Notes: generated by a model not told the origin, from the letters alone. Shown: positions 12,051 through 26,017, numbered from the stretch's first letter. The stretch is 64,000 nt of DNA from Agelaius tricolor (GCA_023055355.1 JALJCS010000010.1:25683001-25747000); one strand, 5' to 3'. A program made the numbers and translations.

Positions 12051-15000
12051 CATACAAACTTTCCTGGGAATTTAGGATTCCCCTCTCTGTGTGAGGATCT
12101 CAACCCTGACAACAGTCCTGCATTATCAATGCAATAAACTACAATTTGGGGAAGTCTAAGTTCTGTATCTGGCCTAGTGGCCCCTGGTTGCCTTGGCACT
12201 GTAGAAGGACTGTCCTGGCATGCCTTTTACTAAAAGTCCTCTCCTAGCCCAGCCTGCACAAAAAAAAGACAAAGTCTGAAAAGGTTTCAAGGAAAAATTA
12301 TGAGAATGATCTGATCTTGAGAACTGATCATAAGGAGCTCATTTACAGCTCAGTGAAAGCAAGAGGGAGAGACAATTATTCATATGCAGAAAAGAGCACT
12401 GATGCCACCGAGTTTTGAGTCATGCAGCTAAAGGCAGAACACGATGGGAATGTTTCCATTGAAGCATCCCAATCATCAGAATTTTAGAAACAGGATATTC
12501 AAGCTGGAAACAGAAGGCATATTTTTACCACACAGGTAATCCCTTACTGTGATGGCTTAGAGAGGACAATGGTAATTAACTATCATTTAGGACCCACTTT
12601 AATCTAAACTGAGTATTTCACATGAAAATTCTCTAATTCATCAGTACACATCCCAGCCTAAAGCAAAAATTAGTTGGGACTTACACAATGTGTCATTTAG
12701 GAGTTAAAGCTGTAAGTCTGAACACAACTGTGATAGATGATGGCTTGCTCTTTGCAGGGCTTCCCCAGCTGGGAGTTTGCAGCAATTCAGTCCAGTCCTT
12801 TTGTACAGATATGCAAACAGTTATCAACCACAGGCACATTCCCTTCACTGTGGAAGGGATGGCTCCTGAGCAAGGCTGGATACTGGCACATGCAGGGAAT
12901 GAGGTGAGCTGGTGGAACTGAAGGCACAGCTCCTCTCTCATGGAGTCCTCAGTGCCATGCCCAGGGCAACCCAGGGTTCTCTTTCCTTGCACTGGTACCC
13001 CCACACGCTCAGTCTGATGTTATCAATACAAAGCCATACAGGTTTCTAGAATATCCCCATTTTACAGAATAAAAACCATTTCCCCTCCTGTTTTCTACAC
13101 TCTTACTAAGCACACCCACATCACACCCACTGGTGGAAGGTCAGATGGACAGCTCTTGTGTTTCTGAAGGTGAGGACTACAACCTCTACCAACATCCTGC
13201 GGTCAGAACAATGTCTAAAATTTACATCAGGATGCAAAGCAGAAAATGCCAATTGCATGTGAACAAAAAGCCCAGATTTGAAGACTTTAGCTTAGAGCCT
13301 CTAAAGCCTAAACATGTCATAGTGGGGTGCAGATTCCTTTTATTAGCAGTCAGAATATGCTACACTGAAGTGATTTTTCTGCTAGCAAATAATGCACTAC
13401 TCTTAAACTATCTGCAATACAAGCTTTATACCACATCATTATTAATTTATCTCCTAAATGCTATTATCTTCAGGATGTTCTCCTTAATAATTCCTTCAAA
13501 ATTGTGAAAGCTGGCTGAAAGCCAGCCATAGTGACACTGAAATGAAAATAAAAGGTTCCTCAAAGCTGAAACATAGAGTGATACTCATCTAAAACTAAAG
13601 CAGAATGTCAGTGTATTTTAGATGTTGACATTTTAAGTAAACCATGACCTTTTGCCTCTGAAATTTCAGTGTAATTGTTATATGGAACCGATTCCCCATT
13701 AAAACTTCGAGAGACATAGTCATTAAAAAATGTAGAGAAGAAACATCCAGCTCTTTCAGCCTAAGAACATTGCATTTGTTAAGTTCTCATACTTAAATAC
13801 ACTACACAACACTTTACTGTGCACCTTGTCCTGAGCTCTATGCTCAGAACAGCTGAAGAATGATGCAGAGCCAGAGAAATAAATGCCTTCATGTAAACTA
13901 AGAGCAGACAGCAGTTATGAAAAAGAGGATAGGCAGCCAACAAGGTGTGACAAAGACTGAATTGCACGTAGGTCCTTATGTAAGGCTGTACTCTAGGCAC
14001 CACCAAGATAAAACTTCAAGTGAGGACATGCAATTTGACAACACATAGCAGCTCTCACCACTAAGCAAAGAGAGAAACTGCAAGCCAGAAGACTTAGCTT
14101 TTCTCTCTCCTGCTGCTGTTCTGTCACAAAAACACAGGAATCACAGAACCTCCCCAAGCCACAGCTTCTTGCTGATGGAAGACAGAGAAAAAGCATCTCA
14201 GTAATTTTTTTTTTCTGGGGCAGAAATGGCTCATTTTTGTACAGTGATACAAATCTGAGCAACTTCCACAGCTTGCTGAGCACATGCAAGCCCAGTTCCA
14301 TGTGCCTGGGCAGAAACACCAGTTCTGTCACTCTGATTTCAGGACATCTCTGCTGAGCTACAGAGAGCACACACAAGAATGCAACTGGGGGACAGAGTGA
14401 AAGTGAGACTGAGCTTTGTTAGGGAGCTTGCCAGAGAGGCCCAAAGGAAGAAACCCATCTGTTCTCCTGTTCTGACTAAGAGCATAACATGACCACATGA
14501 CTCGTCCAAAACACTGTGATTCTCCATCAGCACAGCCTTACAAAACAGGGCAAGCAATGGATAAGGCTGTGCAAGGCTGCTGGTGTCCAAGTAGGAAGAG
14601 GAAAAGCTGTTCTGGTTATTCAGAATCTGGCTCCCATTCACTGCTCTGTGGGGATAACTTTTAAAAATATGAGGTTCAGGGAATTTGATTTACCTCAAGC
14701 TAAGAAGCAAAATGGTATCTCACCTCATTTAAAGTAGAGCTAGATTGAGAAACTTTACCTGTCTTCAATACAATTATCAGCTGGGGGAAGGCAGGGAGGT
14801 AAATCACCATAAGAAAAGTACTTAACCAACAAATATTGATATTCTGAGTGCCTTCCTTCAACTTCCTTCTCTTGATGGGGAAGGTAAAAACTAAGGATGC
14901 TTTGTAGCAACAGTGCAACAGGCTATGCTGCTGAATAATCCTGATACAGACCAGTCTTTTTTAAGACTCAAATTTAAGACAATCCTGATATCCCAATTTC

Positions 15001-15343
15001 ATCTGCCATAATTCAACTTCCTGAGGCTTTCATTTTTACAGAAACAGTTTAATTCCATCACAGCCAGGACATTCTGAGATGGTTCTATGGATCACATGAA
15101 GAGTACATAAGGAAACTGAAGTCAGAATGGAAAAAAGAGACCAAAATACATTTGATCAATGTGCACTGTGAGCCAAGATGAAGTAGAGATCAAAAAAAGA
15201 ACTGGGATTTCATCAGCTGAAAGAAGATGCTGCTATTTCCTTACTGTAATGCTTTCCTTACTGGATTCAGGCTGTGATGCACGAGGATGGGCTTAGGTCT
15301 GTATGATTTCCAGGTGTCACAGTGGTGGGTGTGAGACAAACAC

Positions 15344-15363
15344 AAGGAAGGAAGGAAGGAAGG
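15344..15363. repeat. (AAGG)5 microsatellite
   Basis: Five perfect AAGG units. Confidence 0.95.
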
Positions 15364-16605
15364 CTAAAGAAATAAAGTTGGGTCTTAGTAAATATGAGCA
15401 GCATTTTTATTTAAAGACCCAACTATACTGTATTTGGTAGACACTAAACACTGGCTTAGAGCTGCTCACATCAGCATCCCAGTGCACTATCAACACTGTT
15501 AAAATGGAAATCCCTCCAGACACTGCCACTGAAACCAGCTTTTTCATCACCAAGTCTTAGTTTTACATAGCATTTTAGGCCTGAAGCAGAGTACAGTGAA
15601 AACAGCTCTCAAAGTACTTAAAATAATTAGAGACTAAAGGAAAAATCAGGAGAAAATATCTGGTTGAAAACCTCAATACCACAGGAATTATTTAAAATAC
15701 CAAGAGAGGTGAAGAGCAGAAATGGGATAAAAAAATCACTTGGAGGCTATGCATCATGGAGATGAGACTGTAAAGCTCAGGAGTATAACTAGGATTGCTT
15801 CTGCTTTGAAAAATTGTTCAGCAGTATTTCTATTTTGCAAAGAATAAAGATGTCATAACAAAAATTAGAGATTTTAAACAGTAAGAACAACTGAAGGAGG
15901 ATTTATTTGTTTGTTTGAATGAGACAGAGACAGCACACACATACCCAGGAGGCCCTTCTGAGATCCTAGCCTTGGGGTTAACTGGTTTCCAGTCTAGTCT
16001 CCAACAGAAGGTCCTCGTGCTGCAGAGCACTGCACATAAACACAATCCTAATGAAAGTCAAGCCACAAACACTGGTATTGCTGCCAGTTGGTATGGAACA
16101 TGTAATTCCATGAGTCCTAGAATCAAGGAGGTGGTTTCCTGAGAATCTGCAACTCCAGCTCAGTGATACCTCACAGCACAAGCTTCCAGCAAAGCTCTTC
16201 CCATGGCTGGGACCATGTTGCAAGGCTGTGCCCTGGGCAGATTTTTCAGTGCTCACAGGAAGAAGCTCATCTGTAGTAACACAGTTATCCCTGAGATTTC
16301 CACCAGGCTGTAAAATTTGGCTGTGATTGGCCAATGGGTTAAAAAAGGGAGTGGAAAAGAAAAAGGAAGGAAAATATATGCAGAAGGAGCTTCATCCTGC
16401 GTGCTCGTTTCCTATGGAAACAAGGCTAAACCCAACAAATTATGAAATGAACACTCAGTTTAGTGCCAGCTCTGTTTCAGAGCATAAGATGACAGAGAAA
16501 CCTCAAGCAGCAGAAAGTATATGCCCTTCACTGTCTTAAGCAAGAGTGTCAGCAATAATTGCACTGATCCATTTTTCATGATGCATCGCATTATGGCAGT
16601 GCAAT

Positions 16606-16632
16606 GGGGAAGGAGGGAAGGAAGGAAGGAGA
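16606..16632. repeat. GGAA-rich microsatellite
   Basis: An imperfect GGAA/GGGA run. GGAA arrays can bind ETS-type factors, but this one is short. Confidence 0.85.
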
Positions 16633-17390
16633 GCGAGCAGATATCAGTAGATTTTGAGCACATGGTTAGCACACAGATACTCCAACAGTGAAAGGCTGCT
16701 AAAGAGCCGAATTAATGATGTCTAACTGGATGGTCTGGACTCTTTTTATTACCACATCTCCTGCACACAATTCATGGAGCTCGCTCCTCACTGACGTGGT
16801 TGCCATATATAAACAATGCATAGTACACATAAAGGGAGGGCAAAATGAAAATATACAGCCATCCGTGCATTTAAGCTTGCCAAGTGTTGCCATTTGCCTG
16901 TATATCCAGATCTCAGAGCTACTAAAGAACAGAAAAAGCTCAAAACGCCTTTGCATTTCCAAGCATCGTTCTCTTCTCTGTAGTTGACTCCTCTTTTAAT
17001 GTCAAAACGAACATTCTAAGTCAGCCAGACACATTCCAATCCAGCAGAAAGGAATTATTTTCCAAGACCATTCTAAGTCACTTGCTCTTAGTGCCATGTA
17101 AAGCTCTGAATCATCAAGTAAATATAACTTACTTTTAGGCAGCTTTGCAGAATAACTTCTGTTCTTCAGCACCCACAAGGAGCTATCTAAATTACCCACA
17201 TGCAGAAAGACACTAACTCCACCAGGCACATAACCAAGCTAAACACCAAAGGCTCAAGCACCTTGTAGATTATCTAAAAGCCTGTTTAGGTGAATCCACA
17301 GCAGAATACACAAAGTATTTTAAAAACTTTCAGTCTGATTCTACTCAAATTCCTTACTGGCTTAGCAAGTGCCTTTTCCAGATCTACCAC

Positions 17391-17406
17391 TCACCTGCTC
17401 ACCTGC
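17391..17406. repeat. Tandem TCACCTGC with two E-boxes
   Basis: TCACCTGC is exactly repeated, placing two CACCTG E-boxes (the ZEB/Snail-type core) 8 bp apart. Confidence 0.6.
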
Positions 17407-18821
17407 TGAGGATAGAGACCACCGTCTACTGCTTGTTTCCCTGGGGCCCAACAAGGCAGCTTTGCTGGTGGCTTCTTTCAGAGAGCAGACTCTGGGATCT
17501 GCCACTAGACAGATAAAACAACCTTCAGCTTGCATGGAATTGCTTTGTCACAAAAGAAATCTTATCCAAGAACAACAGTCTTTCAGTTCTCTAAAAGGGT
17601 TGCAAAATCCTCTGGAAGAGGAGCTTGCTGCATTGGCCCTCGACACACAGTTCCCAGCACATGAAAAGAAAAGCTGCTCTTTGGCACTGCTCTGAGGGAA
17701 ATCATGACCTTCACTCAGCAGCTACTGGGCAATGCCACATCACCCGTCCTTCTTCCAGGCTTCACTTCACCCAGCACCACTGAGATATAAGCATAACATT
17801 TTCCACTGCAAAACACTGATGCCTCCCCACAGCCAAGTCTGCCATCACATTTCCGGGAGTACTCCAACCTCTTTACTAAAGACTTCATGGACACAGAAGG
17901 CTCCTTGTTGTCCCTTTTTTTAAATTTCAGATTCTTTATCATCAGACACTATCCTGTACTCATTGAAAGATCTATTTGACCTACCCACAATTAATAGTTA
18001 TCCAAGACCTTGTCTTAATATCCCCCTTGGAAAGTTAAAGGACACCATTCTGACACACAAACACTGCCAATTAATTAATTACACAGGGCCTTATTTTCCA
18101 GCAGAAATAGTCATTCACGTATTCACATAACTGTCCCTAAAGATCAAGCCTTTTTGGAGACATCAAAATGCACAGACATTTGGCTAGTCCTAATTTATTC
18201 TAGCATTTTACCAAGGAATTCTGTAGCTGTTATAGTAAGTAGGTTTTCCTTTAGTCAGACAAAATTAAGATCTGCACAAAATTAATTTCTTTGCCCAGCA
18301 AAACACAGTTTTTAAGAGCAGTCCTCTTACTCAACTGGTAACAGAGAGAGGTAAGCCAAAGGCAGTGTCTTTATTGCAGCCACCAAGACTCGATAACTCA
18401 GAATAAAGATAGTTTAGGACAGGAGTAGGACAGTCCATTTAAAATATCTGAATGTAGTAGACAATCAATTGTTGATTCTAAAGCACACTTATCATAACAA
18501 AAGTAACGTCCTTTTCCCCAGGTGATTTTGAGACAAACAGCAGGTCCCTTGCTGCTGCCCGTTCAGAAATACAAAGCCAAAGTTTCCATGTCATGTAGCA
18601 AGAAGGTGTCATCTTTCTGTGGTGTCACTTACTCACCAGCTCGCACCACCCACACCACTGCTAGAGAGGACTCAGCTCTGTGATGGAGCAGGTTTTCCCC
18701 CAGACATGGATGCAAACAAGCCAAGGTGCTAAAACATTCAGAGGGAGAGAGCTGATATTCAGGCTGCACACTGCCAGTCTGCTATGGAATGCTCAGAGTT
18801 ACCTGCAAACTCATACCCAAA

Positions 18822-18851
18822 CATTTCAGGAAGCCCAAACTTCCTGAAATG
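18822..18851. repeat. Perfect 12-bp-stem hairpin
   Basis: CATTTCAGGAAG and CTTCCTGAAATG are exact inverted repeats separated by CCCAAA. No U run follows on either strand, and it has no obvious miRNA-length stem. Confidence 0.93.
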
Positions 18852-21800
18852 CCATGCCAGCCTCTGCCCCTTCTGATCCTCCCCACCTAATGCTAAGTAT
18901 TATTAGGTTATTTCACATGATTTCCAAGTCCCTCAGGACTGACACCATAAAGTGATGAAGTCAAGTAAGCAATGACTAGCAGGGGTTTCCTTTATCTATT
19001 CCTTTTGTCTAATATCACCACATTTGATAAGCCCTAGGCCCAGCTCAGGCAACTCAAAGTACAGAACCAGATGTTTGGGTTCCCAACAGGGTCACGTAGG
19101 GAGAACTGGATGTTTCAGAAAAGGGGTACTCCAGGCCCACATGCCATAACAGGGAGACACCTACATCCCACTTATGAATGTCTCTAAGCTCCCATTTCTC
19201 CCTAGGATACAGGTACTGGAATGAGGGCTGAGCAATGGATGTCTTCATGGAGCTGGACATGAGACCCTGACTGAGAGATGCCCGACTGAGCACTGAACAT
19301 GAGGTTCACTCTGAAGATTTCTCTGGCATATGTGTCAAGCAAGAAGGAGGTCATGCTGTCCCTGCTCAGCTTTAATTAACAGTTTATTCAGCCAGGAAAA
19401 ATGAAAGATGCCCTACTCAGTTAAAGAACACTTAAAATTATGGTACCCACCTTCCTGCACTATCTGGCTGATCTAGATGAAGGCACTCCCTGAATGCAGT
19501 CAGAAAGCAAACACCATGGGAGCAGAAGGAAAACATGACATCACAGCCCCATGGTTAAAACACTTTCATGGATGTGGGAGAGCTCAGTGCGAGGTATCAT
19601 TCCAGGCAACATTAAACATCTGAAGTGCCTGGAACTGCAGCTAGGTTCAGCCAGCTCTCCTCCCTACGGATGTGGTTATTGCAATAGCAGAGGCTGTTGA
19701 AAAATCAGGACTGCAGCGTGCAATTCTGATGAATGATGGCAATAAATTAGCATGTGATGAGTCTTCATCTTTTAAAGGCAGCTCTCTCCACTCATCTCTA
19801 GTGCTATGGATCTTTACATTACTTTGAAGAGATGGCAAGATAAAAAACACTGCAAAAGCATTACTGAATACTATTTTCTCCTCTCCTCTCCTTCAATTTA
19901 TATTTATCTCATCATTTTGCCAGTGCAAATCTTATTTGATATACTCTCTAAAATCTTCTGAAATAATTTTAGAAACCTGAGTCAACTGGATGTTGAATTT
20001 CGACAAGTTTTTGAGAAAAAGAGTTATGCTCTGTGATTCAAAAAGGTAGTCTTAGCTATTTCAATTTTAAAAAGATTTTCGCTGTAAAAAACCAACCTAG
20101 ATTTTCTTCAGACTTTTTAAGCCCGTCTGTCTTCCCTCAGAGACAGCTGCTCCCTTGTTAGTAGTAGCAGAAGCAAATAAGTGTAAGCCTCATGACTGAT
20201 GATAAACACCACATCTTGCCATAGTTTCCCAGAGAAATGAATCTCTAAGATAAAGCATGTCATTAAAAGCACCTTATAACTTTGAGATTGGAAACTGTAC
20301 ATAAGGAGGCAGTATCTCTGAGAGACTGAGAAAGTACAAAATCAGCTGGAGCATCTGGTAGAGCATCAGTAATGCTGCATGGCTGTTTAGCATGGAAGCA
20401 GCATCTCAGATGTGTCATCCTGACTGAGGTACACAGGGAGGTTTATGAAATGCCTTTTTCACTGAGCATTAAGTGAAAATAAACACCAAACCAGCAAATC
20501 CCAGAATCCACATGTAAGGGAAATAGATATACTTTACTAATGTATATGGATGAGGGAAGGAGCTGTGAAGGATATCAAGACTTCACCGAACGATAAGCTA
20601 CACACAGAGTGTGCCTCTCGATGGACTGCTGGGAGTCATCAGGGCACAGGAACTGCAGGCACACTGATAAGAGCATCAAAGGAGGCTCTTACCATTTGCA
20701 TTAATGTAACTGGCTGTAGCACTGGGATGTAGACAAAAGATAATGATGCCAGCAGTTTGTTATATTCATTCTTTGTTCTTCCTTCTCCTCATGCAATTAG
20801 AGCAACTATACACGTAATTTAATGTAAACTTATATTGCCTGAATTCAGTGTAGCAGCCCCAGCAGACAGTTTCTGTTTAGTTTGTTGTCTTTCAACATGC
20901 AGCACAATGCAATATCAGAGGCTTAAGACAGATAGCAATAAACAGCATGGGCTCCTTACCAAGATTCATTACTGATTATGCCATCAGCATTAAGCTCTGT
21001 GTTTTCCAAAATGAAACATTTGTTTTCTAGCAAGAGAAACATAGCTTCTTCTGTGACAGAGTCCTGTTAAAGCATCCAGTTTGTAAACAGGGACAGATTA
21101 TGTCAGGTCTGTTTAAATCTGGGACAGGATAGAGTCACTCAGGTTTTGCTGGAAGGATGTATTCTCCTGTTATCTGGGACAGCTCCTGGGTTCTGTCAAG
21201 ATGCAGGAGTGATGACAAAGTGGCTTGGCAACCATCTTGTCAGCAGCAACAACAAGAAAGAAAGAATAGCACAGCTTAGAAACAAGAGAACAAACACAGT
21301 TTCCACCACTGTGACCTTTTCCTCAGAAAGGCAGAGAAAGTGCTGTTATCAGGGAGATATTAGAAGGGACCTTGGAAAAAAAGTGCTGCTTAGCCGACTG
21401 GTGGAGATTGTTCTGTCCTCATTTGAAATGTTCAGGAGAACATTCTGAAAGTACAGCAAGGAATTCCTAAAAAAACCATAATAACTGATGACCCACAAAG
21501 GGCAAGGAAAGGTCTTCAGCTGATGTGCTGCATTACAAATCCAATTCTACAACTTTATACAAAGCAAGTGTAAAATGCACGGACATTTTGATGTGCAACA
21601 ATAGTGTATTATAGTGGAACACTTTATAACTTAAGGACTGCCACCAATTCTCTACATGAGAGCCAGAAATATCCTTCATTTGCTTATACAACAAAAGAGT
21701 CATTATAAAGGCAGAGTTTGCTGAAGCTACCATCAAAGCTAAAAACTAATGGAAAAGGTGGGTGCACTTAAGGATAACAACACTAATCAGGCTTTCATTG

Positions 21801-24233
21801 ACCTCGAATCAAGGACCAGAGCTGGTGTTTCTTCTGGATTTCAAAGGGAATGTAAGCACCCGTGCATACAGGAGTGCCTATCTCACTGCACCACAGATGG
21901 GCCTCTGTCCATGTGGGAAGCTCAGAGGTTCCCATTCCTGGATTCCTCACCCTTACAAAATGACAGATCATTAGGACATAAAAGTCAATAATGAAATTAA
22001 GAAAGTGAAAGAAATTACTTGCCCTACTTTAATCTTACGATAAGATCTATTTCAAAGGGGAAGGTTGCTTTTTTCCCAGCTTGCCTAACTTACATTCTTC
22101 AACCATTTCTGTTTTGCACATCAAAATACCTTGGATAAAATTAAGTCAGAATCAGTACTATTTAGCAAGGTGCAATTTGCCAATTGTTGTTGCCTTGGTA
22201 GGTGAAAGAACACAGCTCCTCAATTTCAGCTACTTTGTTTCCTGCTTTACATTACTTAATTCTGGATGCAAGATAGGGAGAAATAATGAATTTCCCAGTA
22301 ACTGAGCCCTCAAACACAAAGCACATCTGTGCCTTAGAGACAGGAGTCTCACTGACCCCATCCAAAGAAATTTAATGTTGGCAATGAGTTATCACTCCAG
22401 AAATACACCTTTCTACCAGGTGGGATTTACATTCCAGCTTGAAAACAAACTGCTGCTAAAGGAACAAAGTTTCTGCTTCAGAAGGATTTTACATAGAACT
22501 GAACCTGTATAATCACCATTCAAACAAGAAGGCTCAATTCTTATTTCTATCAAAGCTGCTTAAGCTCAAAGCTTCCCTATGAAAATTTCCTGGTTCCTTA
22601 TCCAGAGAAAAACAAGATCTAAATTCAATTGGGAATTCAGCATCCTGAAAGAAGCAGCATTTGTCAACTAAATTATTTTCCAAAGTAAAAAGTTTAAGAG
22701 ATTAAAACTTTGTCCACCTGTGAAAGATCTGACTGCCATGGTGACAATAGAGGGAAACACAGATTTATTCTCTATTAATCTATAAATCACCTTTTGCTTG
22801 GCTAGCAGAGTCACATTGCACTCTCTCTGAGTAGTCTGAATCCTCCTGAAATAAAAAAGTGAGTCTTTGTGATACAAGGTGAAGAAAGAAACATTCAGGA
22901 AAACATTTTAAAGTAAACATATGAAAGCTCCAGCTTAACTGGTGTGGCTGGAACTCAGGGATGATTTATTGAGATTCCACTAACACAACATTTAGAAACC
23001 TTAATAAGAGGAGCTAGCAGCCACTAATAGCAGTAATATGCAACTGAGTACAGAAATGATGGACTGTTTCCAGCTTTGCCACTGACTGGAAGTATGAAAC
23101 GCTCTGAGTGCCAAGGCAGCATCATTAAGACAGCATCAGTATGAATTACTCATTTTTGCCACTTTAATACAAAGGAAAGATCTCTTTGTAGATTAATAGA
23201 AACACTGCTAGCTCTTCTTCTGCTGGTCCCCAGAAAGTGGGATCTGTTTTTCCATACTTCATAAACAGAGCTTAAATTTTGCAATATTCATTCTCTCAGT
23301 TTGTATTACCAAATGGGTGCATGAAGACATCACATATAGGAGAACAAGAAAATTACATATTTCAGCCCCCCAGTATCTGGTTTTGTTTCAATGACACATA
23401 CCCCAGTTTTTTAATTTGAATAGCTAGAGAAGCAATTTAGCAAGATTTTGAGGAAATAGGGATAAAATTTGCTTTCTTCTCTATCTCAGTCACCACCCTA
23501 TAGTAAGTTCATCCTCACATTTCACCAGTGCTCTGATTTCTCCCTCTATCACCACAAGTCATGGTCCACAGCCTTTTGGACTTTAGTATGAAAAATTATA
23601 TTGCCATTGGTCTTCAGTGTGAATTGTTATCTGCTAAAAAGTTGTCTAAGCCCACAAGCAGCCATCAGAGGAGAAGAAACTTTCAGCTGCAGCAAATGTA
23701 GTCTGAACAACTACAGACAGCACCATTGAAAGCTTATTTCATTCTAGCAACACATTCAACCACCTAAAACTGCATGAAGGAAAGAAAGGCAAGGCATTCT
23801 ACTGCTGGCTCTTTTTCTCCTTTGCATAGATCACCCCAGCCTTTCCCTGGGAGAAGGAAAGGGAGCTTTTGATTATGGTGCCCAAGGCAAAACAAATAAT
23901 AAAATGTCCTTGGGTTGGCCAACAGGGAGGAAAAAGAGACATTGCACACCCACTGTGTCCTGCCTCCACCTAGCAATGCCTATTCCAGAGGTAAAACCTG
24001 GCAAACCAAATCTTTCAGCTCAAACAGGAAATCTTCATGGGTTTTGGGACAAAGACCTTCAGCAGAGAATACCTAACAGATGTTTGCTCCAAGATGTGAC
24101 CTGCCAGAGTTTGACCACAGGGAAAGTAGAGCTGAAGTTTTCAGCTTTGTTAGGAACTGCTGGACATCCCTAGGCTAGACTACACTAAGATTTCCCCTTT
24201 TATACAAAGCAGAAATGGGAACAATTTTAACAC

Positions 24234-24260
24234 AAATGCTCTACACACAGTAGAGCATTT
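24234..24260. repeat. Perfect 11-bp-stem hairpin
   Basis: AAATGCTCTAC and GTAGAGCATTT are exact inverted repeats around the loop ACACA. It sits about 240 bp left of the 28-bp minisatellite. Confidence 0.93.
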
Positions 24261-24501
24261 TACATTAAGGGCTTAATTAACCCTTCAATTACCTGAAGCA
24301 GCTTGCCCTCAAATTTTTATAGTCTGGACAGAAAAAAAACAACCAACAACCAAACAGGCAGTAGAAACACTAGGAAAACAAGGGATCCATGTAAATATCC
24401 CTCCAATATCTTCACAATATTTTCTTCAAAGATAACTGTATCACTAAAACATAGACATTATTAACACAGTGTCTCTAGGGACACTTCTAACAGGAAGAAA
24501 G

Positions 24502-24657
24502 ACTGAGGGCCTACTCACAGGCAGGGCCTACTGAGGGCCTACTCACAGGTAGGGCCCACTGAGGGCCTACTCACAGGTAGGGCCCACTGAGGGCCTACTC
24601 ACAGGTAGGGCCCACTGAGGGCCTACTCACAGGTAGGGCCCACTGAGGGCCTACTCA
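24502..24657. repeat. 28-bp minisatellite, about 5.6 copies
   Basis: Units start at 24,502, 24,530, 24,558, 24,586 and 24,614, with a 16-bp partial at 24,642. Each unit begins ACTGAGGGCCTACTCACAGG. Copies 2-5 are identical or nearly so, while the first differs at the GGTAGGGCCC part. The near-identity suggests a young array likely to vary in copy number. There are no spacers, so it is not a CRISPR array. Confidence 0.97.
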
Positions 24658-25626
24658 TGGTTGCTGTACTGGGCATCATACGAGATAAAAAGTAAAGTGC
24701 TTACATTTAATTTTTAACACAGGAGCTGAGCTGCCCCTGACCTACACAATTCTCACCACTAAATTCAAGAGAAACAACCAAAGCATGATTTAAATCACTG
24801 AGAAATCTAACTACTGCTTAAGCATTCAGCAGTGAAGGCAGCACATGAAAGTTAAAAAGAACTGAATGCGCAGCTCAGCCTTGCAGAGAGTCTGCCACTT
24901 CTGCTGTTTTTTCCTTCTATATGGCTGAAAAAAAGCTGAGCCAGGTCCTAAACACATTTCAGACATTGGTTTTCTGCAAATCCTCAGGAGCCAGGAAACT
25001 GCCTGCTGGGAGCCTGGTCATACTTGCAGAGTTGTTCCAGAGCTGTTCCAGGTTCTGGTTCTGAGGTTCCAACCCTGCAAACACTGGAACGAGAGCCTCA
25101 GCCCACACCATCTCCCTATCAACAGGGGAAATAAATATAGTTTCCCATAGACTTACTGTTTGGTTTGCTGAGATTTACTTTAATTGTTGATTAAGGCTTT
25201 TATTTTGCAGTTGGGATATTTATAAATTTTTTCTTCTCTGAGGATTCAAAAAAGCAGAGGTCAATCTTTCAGTGTTACCATCTGTCTGAATGGGCACTAA
25301 TGCATGAGATGTCTTGTCCTCTACCTGCCTAAACACATGACATTTTATCTGAAATTGCTACTGTAACAGGGTCCTATTGGGTTCAAAATAGTGGAAGTTA
25401 CTAACACTTTGAAAGTTACAATGAGAACAAGGGAAGAGAAAGGAAAGAGACTGATTTTCTTTGGAAGCCAAGCCAAAAGTATCACAAAATTATTCATATT
25501 AACATTTTATGCTTTATACCACCCCCTGATCTGGAAGCTGGTCTTTTGAATCCCAAGAGCATCCTTTAAGAATGCTGTAGAAATCCATGCTGTTTGCATT
25601 TTTTTCAGCATCTTGTTTCCAATATG

Positions 25627-25662
25627 CTAATTAGAGGGGAAGCAATTAGAACAAAATTAATT
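25627..25662. promoter_or_regulatory. Homeodomain-type motif cluster
   Basis: Within 36 bp are the palindrome CTAATTAG (25,627-25,634), CAATTA (25,643-25,648) and AATTAATT (25,655-25,662). The first follows TATG, giving a POU-like ATGCTAATTA. Such spacing is common in conserved noncoding enhancers, but AT-rich DNA makes these motifs cheap, so support is modest. Confidence 0.25.
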
Positions 25663-25940
25663 TGCCCATCTATATTTGCTGTTCCAAGCTTTCCCCAAAT
25701 GCTGAAGGAAATTGACAAAGTCAGCATGTCAAAGAGCTGTTTCTAGCCTGTCATACAAGGTGTGAAGAAATACATGGCATTTGACTGGTTTCTCCTGTCC
25801 CTACTGAATTTATGGCTTTAAGCATCAAACTGTCAGAAAGGGTGACTGTCTCTGACTGTAAATGGTAATTACTTCCAACAGCCCATGCAATGATGCTTGT
25901 ATCACTTTAACTAAGGCATGCTGTCCAGCCCAGCTGCAGA

Positions 25941-26017
25941 CTAAAAGAAAACTAAACAAAAACAAACAAACAAAAAGAAAAAAACAAAAACCAAACAAAA
26001 ACAAAACAACAAAAAAG
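25941..26017. repeat. A-rich AAAC tract
   Basis: A run of AAAC, AAAAC and AAAG units ending CAACAAAAAAGG. Confidence 0.88.

Larger units (their letters stand above)
11211..24501. other. Intron stretch without exons or recognised transposons
   Basis: Apart from the A-rich tract at 11.9 kb, the AAGG runs, the tandem E-boxes at 17.4 kb and the hairpins at 18.8 and 24.2 kb, nothing was recognised. A small inverted repeat (GCTGGCT/AGCCAGC, 3-base loop) lies at 13,510-13,526. Confidence 0.6.

Noticed and set aside
19040..19330. Possible old LTR-like or retroelement segment, slightly GC-richer than its surroundings
   Set aside because: No terminal TG/CA structure, primer-binding site or recognisable protein fragment was found.
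21360..21380. GAAGGGACCTTGG resembling the reverse complement of a CR1 3' end
   Set aside because: The flanking GATCATC and ATTCTATG parts of CR1 are absent, so the match is too short.
24502..24657. CRISPR-like 28-bp repeats
   Set aside because: Units are directly adjacent with no unique spacers, and the host is a vertebrate; it is a minisatellite.
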